Of a stretch of 64,000 nt of DNA, positions 8,849-14,639 are shown one piece after another. Source of the DNA: JAAXHF01 sp963665955 (GTDB lineage Bacteria > Desulfobacterota > Binatia > Bin18); contig OZ246887.1 of NCBI GenBank assembly GCA_965231765.1, positions 5,678,786-5,742,785 on the forward strand, written 5' to 3'. Position 1 is the stretch's first letter; every line of letters starts with the position of its first letter. A model generated the notes under the pieces. That model ran no database searches, had not been told where the DNA came from, and saw only the letters and a program-made list of their open reading frames with translations. Both the position numbers and the translations under genes were made by a program.

Positions 8849-9280
8849 TTATCGATCGGCAGTCATCCGAAGGGCGACCCGCAAATGCTGGTACTTCCAC
8901 TTCCCGTTCACTTTCACGTAGTCGTCATCATACCGCAGAGCTAACCACTTCTCGTCGTCGTTTTCAGCGTACGTCCACGGGCCCATGATGTACCATATGC
9001 CTGTGGCACGCTCTCCATTGACTTCGATTATTGGGTTCATAATGTTGTGCTGAGAAAAGCTGAACGTGCTTTGGAATTTGCGAAATAACTCGCGAATGGC
9101 TTCATGGCCCTCGGCTTTGCCGAAATCGGCACTTTCCCAGATGGCATCTTCCGCGAAGACCGAAGCGACTCTGTCGGGGTTATGCATATCGTCGCAGATT
9201 TCGCAGTAGCGGGCTTTGAGCTGTTTTATCGCCTCAATGTCTTCGAGCCGGGTGATACGCTTTTCCAGTTCTGTGTCCAT
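8849..9280 (-). CDS. SnoaL-like / NTF2-fold protein, 143 aa
   Basis: The N-terminal helix LEDIEAIKQLKARYCEICDD, followed by DRVASVFAEDAIWESADFG, is the standard opening of SnoaL_4-type NTF2-like proteins, which act as cyclases, dehydratases or isomerases or as small-molecule binding proteins. GGAGGAGAATGTACT precedes the ATG. The C-terminal strand KWKYQHLRVALRMTADR fits. It lies upstream of the amidohydrolase-2 operon on the same strand. Other SnoaL genes are at 35124 and 44507. The reaction is unknown. Confidence 0.8.
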   Translation of the reverse strand: MDTELEKRITRLEDIEAIKQLKARYCEICDDMHNPDRVASVFAEDAIWESADFGKAEGHEAIRELFRKFQSTFSFSQHNIMNPIIEVNGERATGIWYIMGPWTYAENDDEKWLALRYDDDYVKVNGKWKYQHLRVALRMTADR

Positions 9281-9392
9281 AGTACATTCTCCTCCATTTT
9301 CCTCTTGGGCGGACTTCTGATCTCGTTCTCACTATACGGTTCGCTGGCTGTACAGCAATGCCTGTCTACCAAGAAGGCCCTTCACCGCGCCC

Positions 9393-9686
9393 TCAGTCCT
9401 CCAATGAAAATCTGAGTCCCAACTCTTTCAACATTTTCTGCGCTTCGGGAAAGATCTCACGGGTTCTGGCGTTCATATGTTCACGGCCATCTTCTTGGAG
9501 CGCTTCGCGCATAATGATTTCCAGCAGCAGTCCCGGATTTTTGAGCAAGGTCGGCAGACCGCGTCGGACCACACGTAGCCATTGCTCGTGGGTCATGCAC
9601 TTATCTGCAAAGGTCAGTAAAGAGAGTTCTTCGTCTGTCTTCTCAGCCATCTTCTCAGCCGTCTTTTCAGCCGTCTTTTCAGACAT
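9393..9686 (-). CDS. Small hypothetical protein with EKTA repeats, 97 aa
   Basis: The start is placed at 9686, where AAAGGACACCAAA precedes the ATG, rather than at upstream in-frame codons. The N-terminus is a short repeat (SEKTAEKTAEKMAEKTDEE) written in near-identical 12-bp units, predicted to be charged and helical. The remainder (THEQWLRVVRRGLPTLLKNP and REIFPEAQKMLKELGLRF) looks like a small helical domain. No family is recognised. It lies 112 bases upstream of the SnoaL gene on the same strand. Confidence 0.55.
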   Translation of the reverse strand: MSEKTAEKTAEKMAEKTDEELSLLTFADKCMTHEQWLRVVRRGLPTLLKNPGLLLEIIMREALQEDGREHMNARTREIFPEAQKMLKELGLRFSLED

Positions 9687-10007
9687 TTTGGTGTCCTTTG
9701 GTTCAGCGTAATGCGTCGATGCTCCACGGAAAATAGGGATTAAATCCTCTATGCTAAGCGGCATCCCGCAACGATGGAAGACAGCCCCCTGCATTGAATC
9801 GTGGTGGTGAAGTGGGTATAGTCCAGCCCATTGGCTACAGCCAAATAACCGGGTTGTGGATGTGGGGCCGGAAGGCTGAATCGTCAGACTGGAAAGGCGG
9901 TAAATATGCCTGCTCGCTGGTTCTTCCGACTGTGAACAGCCACCTAACCGCGTGTTTGAGAACGGACGCTCGCCCGAAGGGAGGTTGGAGACGTTGTCAC
10001 CTTCTTA
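9687..10007. other. Non-coding gap left of the cassette island
   Basis: No convincing gene. An open frame from 9794 crosses the attC-like site and is not supported by a ribosome binding site. A small hairpin (TTGGCT / AGCCAA) lies near 9828-9843. The interval probably contains the left boundary of the accessory island. Confidence 0.4.
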
Positions 10008-10068
10008 ACCTAACCGATACGCTCCACCGTGATCGCGTCCCGCGACCGGTGAGCGATGTCCGTTCAAG
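10008..10068 (+). mobile_element. attC: attC-like recombination site 1 (left)
   Basis: Architecture of an integron attC: R'' box ACCTAAC (10008-10014, perfect RYYYAAC), 5-nt spacer, L'' CGCTCCAC with one unpaired C, an inner imperfect stem GATCGCG-TCC-CGCGACC, L' GGTGAGCG, 6-nt spacer, then a GTT core at 10062-10064. The last four bases (CAAG) depart from the GTTRRRY consensus. The central 36 bases (10020-10055) recur with only two differences at 14485-14520. Both copies are in the same orientation, as in a cassette array. Spacer lengths, the 5/6 asymmetry and the extrahelical base all fit attC. No integrase gene is in the window. Confidence 0.65.
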
Positions 10069-10103
10069 CCAATCAATTCTAAAGTAGACAATTCAGGTGA
10101 TCG

Positions 10104-11789
10104 ATGAGCACAAATGACTTAGTTTTGGTCAGGCAATTGGTCTCTCAGTCGAAGGACGAAGTAGCTCCTGATCTGTTGCCTAGTGAGTACTTCGAGATAT
10201 TCGCAGCTGAGCAAGCTCTGAAGGACAGAGACCTCAGCTATGATGAAATCGAAGACGGAATCGTCGACGGAGGTGGAGATGGAGGAATCGACGCAGTCTA
10301 CTTGTTCGTGAACAACACGCTCTGCAGGGAGACTGTTGACCCAGAGGAATACAAACGGAACGTCCCGATGGAATTAGTATTCGTTCAGGCCAAGATGTCT
10401 GACGGCTTCAGTGAAACAGGTATGGAAAAGTTTGTGGCTTCCGCGCGTGATTTGCTCGACCTCAACCCCGACACTGGCACCCTGGCAAGCGTTTACAATT
10501 CCGACCTTCTTGAGAAGATCGGCACATTCCGCCGGTGTTACGTTCAGCTGACATCGAAATTCCCCAAACTATCTATTCGATACTACTATGCAGCACTGGC
10601 CACAGAGGTCCACCCTAATGTTGAGCGCAAGAGTCAGTATCTCAAGGACACGGTCGAGGCTGCGTTCTCCCCAGTAGACTTCTCCTTCGAGTTCCTGACT
10701 GCTGGTAAGCTGCTGCTACTTGCGAGACGAACGCCCACGTCAGTGCACCAGCTGAAGCTTGCGGAAAGTCCGATTTCGACCAGTCAGAATGCGTATGTCT
10801 GTCTTGTAAACCTTGGCGACTATTTCTCGTTTATCATGGAAGACAGTACACTGAATGAACGCATTTTCGAGGGTAACGTAAGAGACTACCAGGGCAACAC
10901 TGAGGTGAACCAGAAGATCCGCGAGACGCTTGCCAGTACGCCATGTGAGGACTTCTGGTGGCTGAATAACGGGATCTCCGTCCTCTGTACCCATGCCACC
11001 CTCAGCGGAAAAACTCTTACAATTGGAAATGCTGAGGTAGTCAACGGGCTTCAGACCTCCCGGGAAATTTTCGACGTACTCTCGACTCGTCCAGAACCTA
11101 TTGACTCTCGATCAGTCTTGGTCAGAGTGATCGTAACCGACGAAGAGGAGAGCCGAGACCGCGTTATCCGAGCCACAAACAGCCAGACCGCCATCCCCAG
11201 TGCCTCACTGCGAGCGACGGACAAAATACATCGTGATATTGAGGACTTTCTGTCAGCACGCGGACTCTTTTACGATCGGCGCAAAAACTACTATAAGAAC
11301 CAGGGCAAGCCAGTGCGGAAAATCATTAGTATTGGATTCATAGCCCAATCGGTCCTTGCTTGTGCTCTGGGCGACCCCGCGAATGCACGGGCTCGTCCAT
11401 CGAGCCTTATCAAGAGGGACGAAGACTACATACGTATATTTAGCGAAACCTATCCTTTGGATGTCTACTATACGTCAGCCACACTAAATATCAGAGTGGA
11501 GGAGGTGCTCCGGTCGGATGAATGCGCCATCTCTCGGCCTCACTGGAATAATATTCGATTCTACGCCGCGATGCTTGCTGCAATGCGTCTCATAGGATCC
11601 CGGACGCCCTCGGCACGAAAGATGGCTGAAGTGGACGTGAATATGGCCACCCGCGAAGTACTTCTGGCGTCCATCCTTGACGTCTGGGCCGAATATCAGG
11701 CCCTCGGTGGGACCGACCAAGTCGCCAAGGGCACAGAACTCAAGACGAATCTCCTTGCCGCTGAGGCATCCAGATCAACGGGTGTGTAG
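10104..11789 (+). CDS. AIPR-family abortive phage infection protein, 561 aa
   Basis: Matches the AIPR family of phage-defence proteins: the central block VNQKIRETLASTPCEDFWWL and NNGISVLCTHA is followed by EVVNGLQTSREIF and VTDEEESRDRVIRATNSQT. Near the N-terminus GIVDGGGDGGIDAVYLF (about 53-69) followed by LVFVQAK (91-97) resembles the D...QxK core of PD-(D/E)XK nucleases, which suggests nucleic acid cleavage (inference). The ATG has AGGTGAT in front. It is the first gene after attC-like site 1 and is separated from the next gene by another attC-like sequence, so it may occupy its own cassette. Composition is slightly more AT-rich than its neighbours. Role: probable antiviral abortive infection. 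Confidence 0.82.
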   Translation: MSTNDLVLVRQLVSQSKDEVAPDLLPSEYFEIFAAEQALKDRDLSYDEIEDGIVDGGGDGGIDAVYLFVNNTLCRETVDPEEYKRNVPMELVFVQAKMSDGFSETGMEKFVASARDLLDLNPDTGTLASVYNSDLLEKIGTFRRCYVQLTSKFPKLSIRYYYAALATEVHPNVERKSQYLKDTVEAAFSPVDFSFEFLTAGKLLLLARRTPTSVHQLKLAESPISTSQNAYVCLVNLGDYFSFIMEDSTLNERIFEGNVRDYQGNTEVNQKIRETLASTPCEDFWWLNNGISVLCTHATLSGKTLTIGNAEVVNGLQTSREIFDVLSTRPEPIDSRSVLVRVIVTDEEESRDRVIRATNSQTAIPSASLRATDKIHRDIEDFLSARGLFYDRRKNYYKNQGKPVRKIISIGFIAQSVLACALGDPANARARPSSLIKRDEDYIRIFSETYPLDVYYTSATLNIRVEEVLRSDECAISRPHWNNIRFYAAMLAAMRLIGSRTPSARKMAEVDVNMATREVLLASILDVWAEYQALGGTDQVAKGTELKTNLLAAEASRSTGV

Positions 11790-11893
11790 GCTCGAACAAA
11801 CTGCTCCAGGCGATGGGCGACAGAGGGGAGACTAGGAGACGTCCTTAAATTACGAGAAAAACAAAAAACCTTAAAGAACAGATGATGGGGAGG

Positions 11894-11959
11894 AGCGCTA
11901 TTCATCAAGCCGGTCCCGCAGCTTAAGGCAACGTTAGCTGGCTCATGGGGTGATGAGCC
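11894..11959 (+). mobile_element. Possible degenerate attC plus adjacent hairpin
   Basis: Sequence TATTCATCAAGCCGG, then GCAGCTTAAGGCAACGTTAG, resembles the L''-loop-L'-R' half of classical attC sites (CAAGC pairing with GCTT, 6-nt spacer, GTTAGC core at 11933). No clear RYYYAAC box is present on the left. A separate 7-bp hairpin (GGCTCAT / ATGAGCC, 11940-11959) follows. If real, it would divide the island into an AIPR cassette and a toxin-antitoxin cassette. The rest of 11790-12023 shows no gene. Confidence 0.35.
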
Positions 11960-12023
11960 GTAGCACGTTTTGCTATACAGTTACGGAAAAATCTCATGTT
12001 GCTCTCAAACGTGAAGGAACCCC

Positions 12024-12350
12024 ATGCGCATTCCAAACGCAGAGCGTGCCGTTGTGGATATGCGTAAACTGCGGGACTACTGCTTAAATCCCCTAGATGA
12101 GGGCAAGCATAAAGCGCGGCTCTTTGCAGCTATCGGCATCACAGCAAATGAGGTGGAAGAGTTATGGGCGATCTTGCGGCAAGTGGTCAAGAGCGGTGAA
12201 GCGAACTTGGGACGATACGATAGCTATGGGCAGCGTTATATCCTGGACTTTCCTCTCAACTGGCGCGGCAAAGAGACCGTAATCCGTAGCGGCTGGATTA
12301 TTGAACATGAGACGGAGACACCGCGCTTGACGACATGCTATCCTCTCTGA
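12024..12350 (+). CDS. DUF6883-type protein, possible toxin of a DUF6883/DUF4926 pair, 108 aa
   Basis: Recognised as DUF6883 by IPNAERAVVDMRKLRDYCLNP, then GKHKARLFAAIGI, and the ending RSGWIIEHETETPRLTTCYP. Such proteins usually precede DUF4926 genes, and the pair behaves like a toxin-antitoxin module by genomic context; the biochemical activity is unknown to me. GAAGGAACCCC stands before the ATG. The DUF4926 partner begins 17 bases downstream with its own strong ribosome binding site. The pair lies inside the attC-bounded island. Confidence 0.75.
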   Translation: MRIPNAERAVVDMRKLRDYCLNPLDEGKHKARLFAAIGITANEVEELWAILRQVVKSGEANLGRYDSYGQRYILDFPLNWRGKETVIRSGWIIEHETETPRLTTCYPL

Positions 12351-12366
12351 ACAGGAGGAACCGACA

Positions 12367-12618
12367 ATGACAACCTCAATTAAACTCCTTGATATAGTGG
12401 CGCTCACGGTGGACCTGCCAGAATATAATTTGTGGCGTGGGCAAGTAGGAACGATCGTTGACATTCTGGCTGGGGGGAGTGCCTTTGAGGTGGAGTTTAG
12501 TGACCGTCAAGGTCGGACATTCGAATCCCTAGGGTTGCGTCCCGATCAGCTCATGGTGTTGCATTACGACCCGCTGCCTTCCGTGTCATCCTCGGCACCG
12601 GAAGCAGCAGCAGAATAA
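12367..12618 (+). CDS. DUF4926 small protein, likely partner of DUF6883, 83 aa
   Basis: Typical DUF4926: KLLDIVALTVDLPEYNLWRG, then QVGTIVDILAGGSAFEVEFS and LRPDQLMVLH, a small SH3-like beta barrel. AGGAGGAACCGACA precedes the ATG. It follows the DUF6883 gene as an operon and is followed by a perfect palindrome with a T-tract that should end transcription. A second, shorter DUF4926 copy lies at 13471-13668. The tail rich in Ser, Ala and Glu after residue 62 is not part of the domain. Confidence 0.8.
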   Translation: MTTSIKLLDIVALTVDLPEYNLWRGQVGTIVDILAGGSAFEVEFSDRQGRTFESLGLRPDQLMVLHYDPLPSVSSSAPEAAAE

Positions 12619-12649
12619 GAGAGACGCTAAAAAACGGTTGCGCCCGCTC

Positions 12650-12692
12650 TGCACGTCATTGACGGATATCCGTCAATGACGTGCATTTTTTT
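12650..12692 (+). terminator. Perfect 36-bp palindrome with T-tract
   Basis: Bases 12650-12685 read identically on both strands (18-bp arms, centre GGATATCC) and are followed by seven T. As RNA this gives a very stable hairpin plus U-tract, an intrinsic terminator for the DUF6883/DUF4926 operon. A loop-less perfect palindrome of this length is unusual and could also serve as a protein-binding or recombination site. Confidence 0.75.
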
Positions 12693-12889
12693 ACGGAATT
12701 CATCGAATGCCCCGCATTCACAGACCAGATTGACAATTTTCTCTCCGTCTCCAAGAAAAGTGATCAGGAAGGGAAGAGGGGGACATTGTTTCCTACATTA
12801 ACTTTCTTAGTGGACAAAGTTTAACGCGATGTGCCGAGAGTGGATAGCGGCTGGTATAGTCGTTCTAAGGGACGTTGTAATCTTTTTAA

Positions 12890-13087
12890 CCTTTAGAGCG
12901 AAGGGATATTGAAAACGCGATACTCAAGGGACGCATTCAGAGAAAGTTGTCAGAAGACATCCGTGGCATACGGTATCGGCTAGAAGGGCCAGCAGAAGAC
13001 GGGCGGCTGGTCCATGTAGTCTGCCGATTCAAGGAGGACGGGTATCTCATTATAGTCACGGTCTATGCACTGACGGAGGATGTATGA
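12890..13087 (+). pseudogene. DUF4258 protein lacking its N-terminus
   Basis: The frame encodes DIENAILKGRIQRKLSEDIR, then LEGPAEDGRLVHVVCRF and GYLIIVTVYALTEDV, the C-terminal two-thirds of DUF4258 (BrnT/RelE-like toxin fold). A stop lies just upstream (12887) and there is no ATG, GTG or TTG before the conserved part, so the usual opening helix is missing. Either the gene is 5'-truncated or it starts at a rare codon such as the ATT at 12908, which is preceded by GAAGGG. Its end overlaps the zinc-finger antitoxin start by four bases, the normal arrangement of this toxin-antitoxin pair. Confidence 0.6.
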
Positions 13088-13305
13088 TTTGTGAGTTTTG
13101 TAGTGGCAAGACGAGAAATAAGAAAGTGAAGCGCCAACATTGGCTCCACGGGAAACTTTATATTGTCGAGAATGTTCCAGCCGAGGTCTGCTTGGACTGT
13201 GGGGAGCGCTATTTTCGCGCCGCCACTCTCGATGAGATTGATCAGCATCTGTTAGCCGACCATGAGGTCAAAGAGCGCATTGATGTGGAGGTGGTGAGTT
13301 TATAA
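13084..13305 (+). CDS. YgiT-type zinc-finger antitoxin, 73 aa
   Basis: Begins MICEFCSGKT and has a second pair in EVCLDCGERYF, so four Cys form the CxxC...CxxC zinc site of YgiT/MqsA-type proteins. The TLDEIDQHL region matches the family, but the C-terminal helix-turn-helix of full MqsA is absent, as in the short antitoxins paired with DUF4258. It overlaps the DUF4258 frame by ATGA. With the toxin apparently truncated, it may be an orphan antitoxin. A weak hairpin (CCTGAC / GTCAGG, 13312-13332) follows. Confidence 0.8.
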   Translation: MICEFCSGKTRNKKVKRQHWLHGKLYIVENVPAEVCLDCGERYFRAATLDEIDQHLLADHEVKERIDVEVVSL

Positions 13306-13342
13306 GACGCCCCTGACCGGTGCTACGTCAGGTGTCTGAGAG

Positions 13343-13534
13343 ATGGCCCAGCAAAGAACACGCGCGAAAGCGAGACGCTATTTCCGCATCTTGCTGATCG
13401 TGTTGCTCTCTGCATTGATCGGTGCGGCCAGCGCTCTGGTCGTTATGATCGCCACGTCTGCCGGTACTGTGTGGCGTCACTTGAGGATTCGCCCGAGCGT
13501 AAGCTCAAGCGTGGTGAAGTCGGGGCAGTGGTAG
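13343..13534 (+). CDS. Possible small membrane protein, 63 aa
   Basis: The frame gives a basic N-terminus (AQQRTRAKARRYF) and one clear hydrophobic segment, RILLIVLLSALIGAASALVV, as expected for a single-pass membrane peptide. No good ribosome binding site is seen, and its last third overlaps the second DUF4926 gene in another frame. It may be a chimera left by recombination at the start of that gene. Low confidence. Confidence 0.25.
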   Translation: MAQQRTRAKARRYFRILLIVLLSALIGAASALVVMIATSAGTVWRHLRIRPSVSSSVVKSGQW

Positions 13535-13668
13535 AACTCCTCGCGCCCAATGTATACGAGGTTGAGTTTTGTGATGATGAGGGACAGACGTACGCGGAAC
13601 TGGCACTGCGCGGCGATCAGCTTATTGCGCTCCATAATCAGGGAGAAACGTTGAAGATTGTTGCCTAA
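13471..13668 (+). CDS. Second DUF4926 protein, GTG start, 65 aa
   Basis: Matches DUF4926 from SLEDSPERKLKRGEVGAVVE through YEVEFCDDEGQTYAEL to LRGDQLIALH, and is clearly homologous to the protein at 12367. The first strand (KLLDIVAL in that copy) is missing: the frame starts at a GTG reading VASLEDSPE, without a good ribosome binding site. No DUF6883 partner sits in front. It is therefore either a truncated copy or an orphan, probably brought in or broken by rearrangement within the island. Confidence 0.55.
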   Translation: MASLEDSPERKLKRGEVGAVVELLAPNVYEVEFCDDEGQTYAELALRGDQLIALHNQGETLKIVA

Positions 13669-13678
13669 CCTCTCCCAA

Positions 13679-13762
13679 TACTTCCATGCGCTGCATCAAA
13701 GCCCGGATCGCGCCATGATCCAAGCAGAATGGATTCAGCGTGTCATCGACCAGCCGATGTGA
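13679..13762 (+). pseudogene. Remnant of a small DUF4258-like protein
   Basis: Reads YFHALHQSPDRAMIQAEWIQ and continues RVIDQPM to a stop at 13760. This resembles the N-terminus of small DUF4258-like proteins found next to DUF4926-type partners. The expected beta-strand half is missing. It is probably the remnant of the toxin that once accompanied the second DUF4926 gene. Identification is from memory of the family and is tentative. Confidence 0.3.
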
Positions 13763-13854
13763 GGGGACGTTGCAGGGTTATTCTGGTTACCGATAACGGG
13801 GACTTTCTACCCGACCCCGCACTGCAACAGCCTAAAGTTCCAATATCGTGTCTA

Positions 13855-13878
13855 GTAACCTATTACGGGACAGGTTAC
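13855..13878. promoter_or_regulatory. Inverted repeat in front of higBA, likely operator
   Basis: GTAACC (13855-13860) and GGTTAC (13873-13878) form a 6-bp inverted repeat ending 10 bases before the toxin start. Partial repeats TATTACGGG and TATTTCGGG are interleaved. HigA antitoxins repress their own operon by binding such palindromes at the start of the gene, so autoregulation is the likely role. Confidence 0.45.
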
Positions 13879-13888
13879 ACTATTTCGG

Positions 13889-14167
13889 GTGATTCGGGGG
13901 TTTAGACATAAGGGACTGGAGAAGTTTTTTACTACTGGTACAAAGTCTGGCATTCAACCCCAACATGCAGAACGGTTACGAGTGATCCTGGGCCGATTAA
14001 GCGCTGCTACCACTCCTGCGGATATGAGCCTCCCGGGGCTAGATCTTCATCAACTGAAAGGCGACCGCAAGGACACCTGGGCAGTGAAGGTCAGCGGGAA
14101 CTGGAGACTGACGTTTATTTTTGTTGAGAAAGATGCCGACGCTGTTGATTACGAAGATTATCATTGA
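13889..14167 (+). CDS. higB: HigB-type toxin (RelE superfamily), GTG start, 92 aa
   Basis: IRGFRHKGLEKFFTTGTKSG, then HAERLRVILGRL, LHQLKGDRKDTWAVKVSGNW and RLTFIF are diagnostic of the HigB/YoeB-like plasmid-maintenance killer family, ribosome-dependent mRNA interferases. The start is GTG at 13889 and the length is normal. The higA antitoxin follows after eight bases. An inverted repeat just upstream is the likely operator. It is the last module before attC-like site 2, a typical cargo of chromosomal integrons. Confidence 0.92.
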   Translation: MIRGFRHKGLEKFFTTGTKSGIQPQHAERLRVILGRLSAATTPADMSLPGLDLHQLKGDRKDTWAVKVSGNWRLTFIFVEKDADAVDYEDYH

Positions 14168-14175
14168 GGTATCCC

Positions 14176-14460
14176 ATGCGCATGCATAATCCGCCCCATC
14201 CTGGTGAAGTATTGAAAACCTTGTGTCTGGAGCCGCTGAAGCTGAGCGTGACGGAAGCGGCCAAGGCGTTGGGCATAAGTCGCAAAACCTTGTCGGCCAT
14301 CCTGAATGGACGTGCTGGCATCAGCCCAGAGATGGCAGTGCGGTTGTCGATAGCCTTTGGTACTTCCGCCGAAAGTTGGCTGAATCAGCAGACCCAATAC
14401 GACTTGTGGCATGCCGAGCGACGCCGCAAAGAACTCCGGGTGCGTAAGCTCGCGGCATAG
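14176..14460 (+). CDS. higA: HigA-type antitoxin with helix-turn-helix, 94 aa
   Basis: MHNPPHPGEVLKTLCLEPLK is the classic HigA opening, followed by the XRE-type helix-turn-helix VTEAAKALGISRKTLSAILN (about residues 26-45) and PEMAVRLSIAFGTSAESWLN. The ATG at 14176 is used because GAGGTATCCC precedes it; an earlier in-frame TTG at 14164 is less likely. It neutralises HigB and represses the operon. The stop codon lies 13 bases before attC-like site 2, the close gene-attC spacing typical of cassettes. Confidence 0.92.
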   Translation: MRMHNPPHPGEVLKTLCLEPLKLSVTEAAKALGISRKTLSAILNGRAGISPEMAVRLSIAFGTSAESWLNQQTQYDLWHAERRRKELRVRKLAA

Positions 14461-14473
14461 CCCCCGCCCCAAC

Positions 14474-14533
14474 GCCAAACTCTCCGCTCCACTTTGATCG
14501 CGTCCCGCGACCGGTGAGCGCAAATCGTTAGAC
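14474..14533 (+). mobile_element. attC: attC-like recombination site 2 (right)
   Basis: Right-hand copy of the attC-like element: R''-like GCCAAAC (14474-14480), L'' CGCTCCAC with an extrahelical C, inner stem GATCGCG-TCC-CGCGACC, L' GGTGAGCG, 6-nt spacer CAAATC, and a perfect GTTRRRY box GTTAGAC at 14527-14533. It shares 34 of 36 central bases with the site at 10008-10068. Predicted crossover points (G/TT at 10062 and 14527) enclose 4,465 bases. A truncated flavin monooxygenase gene begins within a few bases of the crossover. Confidence 0.68.
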
Positions 14534-14639
14534 CTACGCGCAGGCGATCGAGCAGGTAGAGGTCGGAGAAACCGGCGCCGACGATTAAAACGTTCAACAC
14601 GTCTAGCGCTGAGCTTGCATCATTCGTAGCTGTTATCAA
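14534..14639 (-). pseudogene. 5' fragment of a flavin-containing monooxygenase
   Basis: The minus strand reads LDVLNVLIVGAGFSDLYLLD then RLR, the FAD-binding Rossmann start of a Baeyer-Villiger-type monooxygenase. It matches VLDVLLVGAGFSGLYLLDRL of the complete enzyme encoded at 48214-49863. Homology stops at about 14537, next to the attC-like GTTAGAC box, and the rest of the gene is absent. A TTG at 14639 overlaps the stop of the hydrolase gene, so the two were probably co-transcribed. The final G of GAGFSG is replaced by Asp, another sign of decay. Confidence 0.7.

Noticed and set aside
9794..10087. 97-codon plus-strand frame
   Set aside because: It crosses attC-like site 1 and lacks a ribosome binding site; the attC reading explains the sequence better.
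13303..13342. CCTGAC/GTCAGG hairpin as a fourth attC site
   Set aside because: Only a 6-bp stem; no AAC or GTTRRRY boxes at the right distances.
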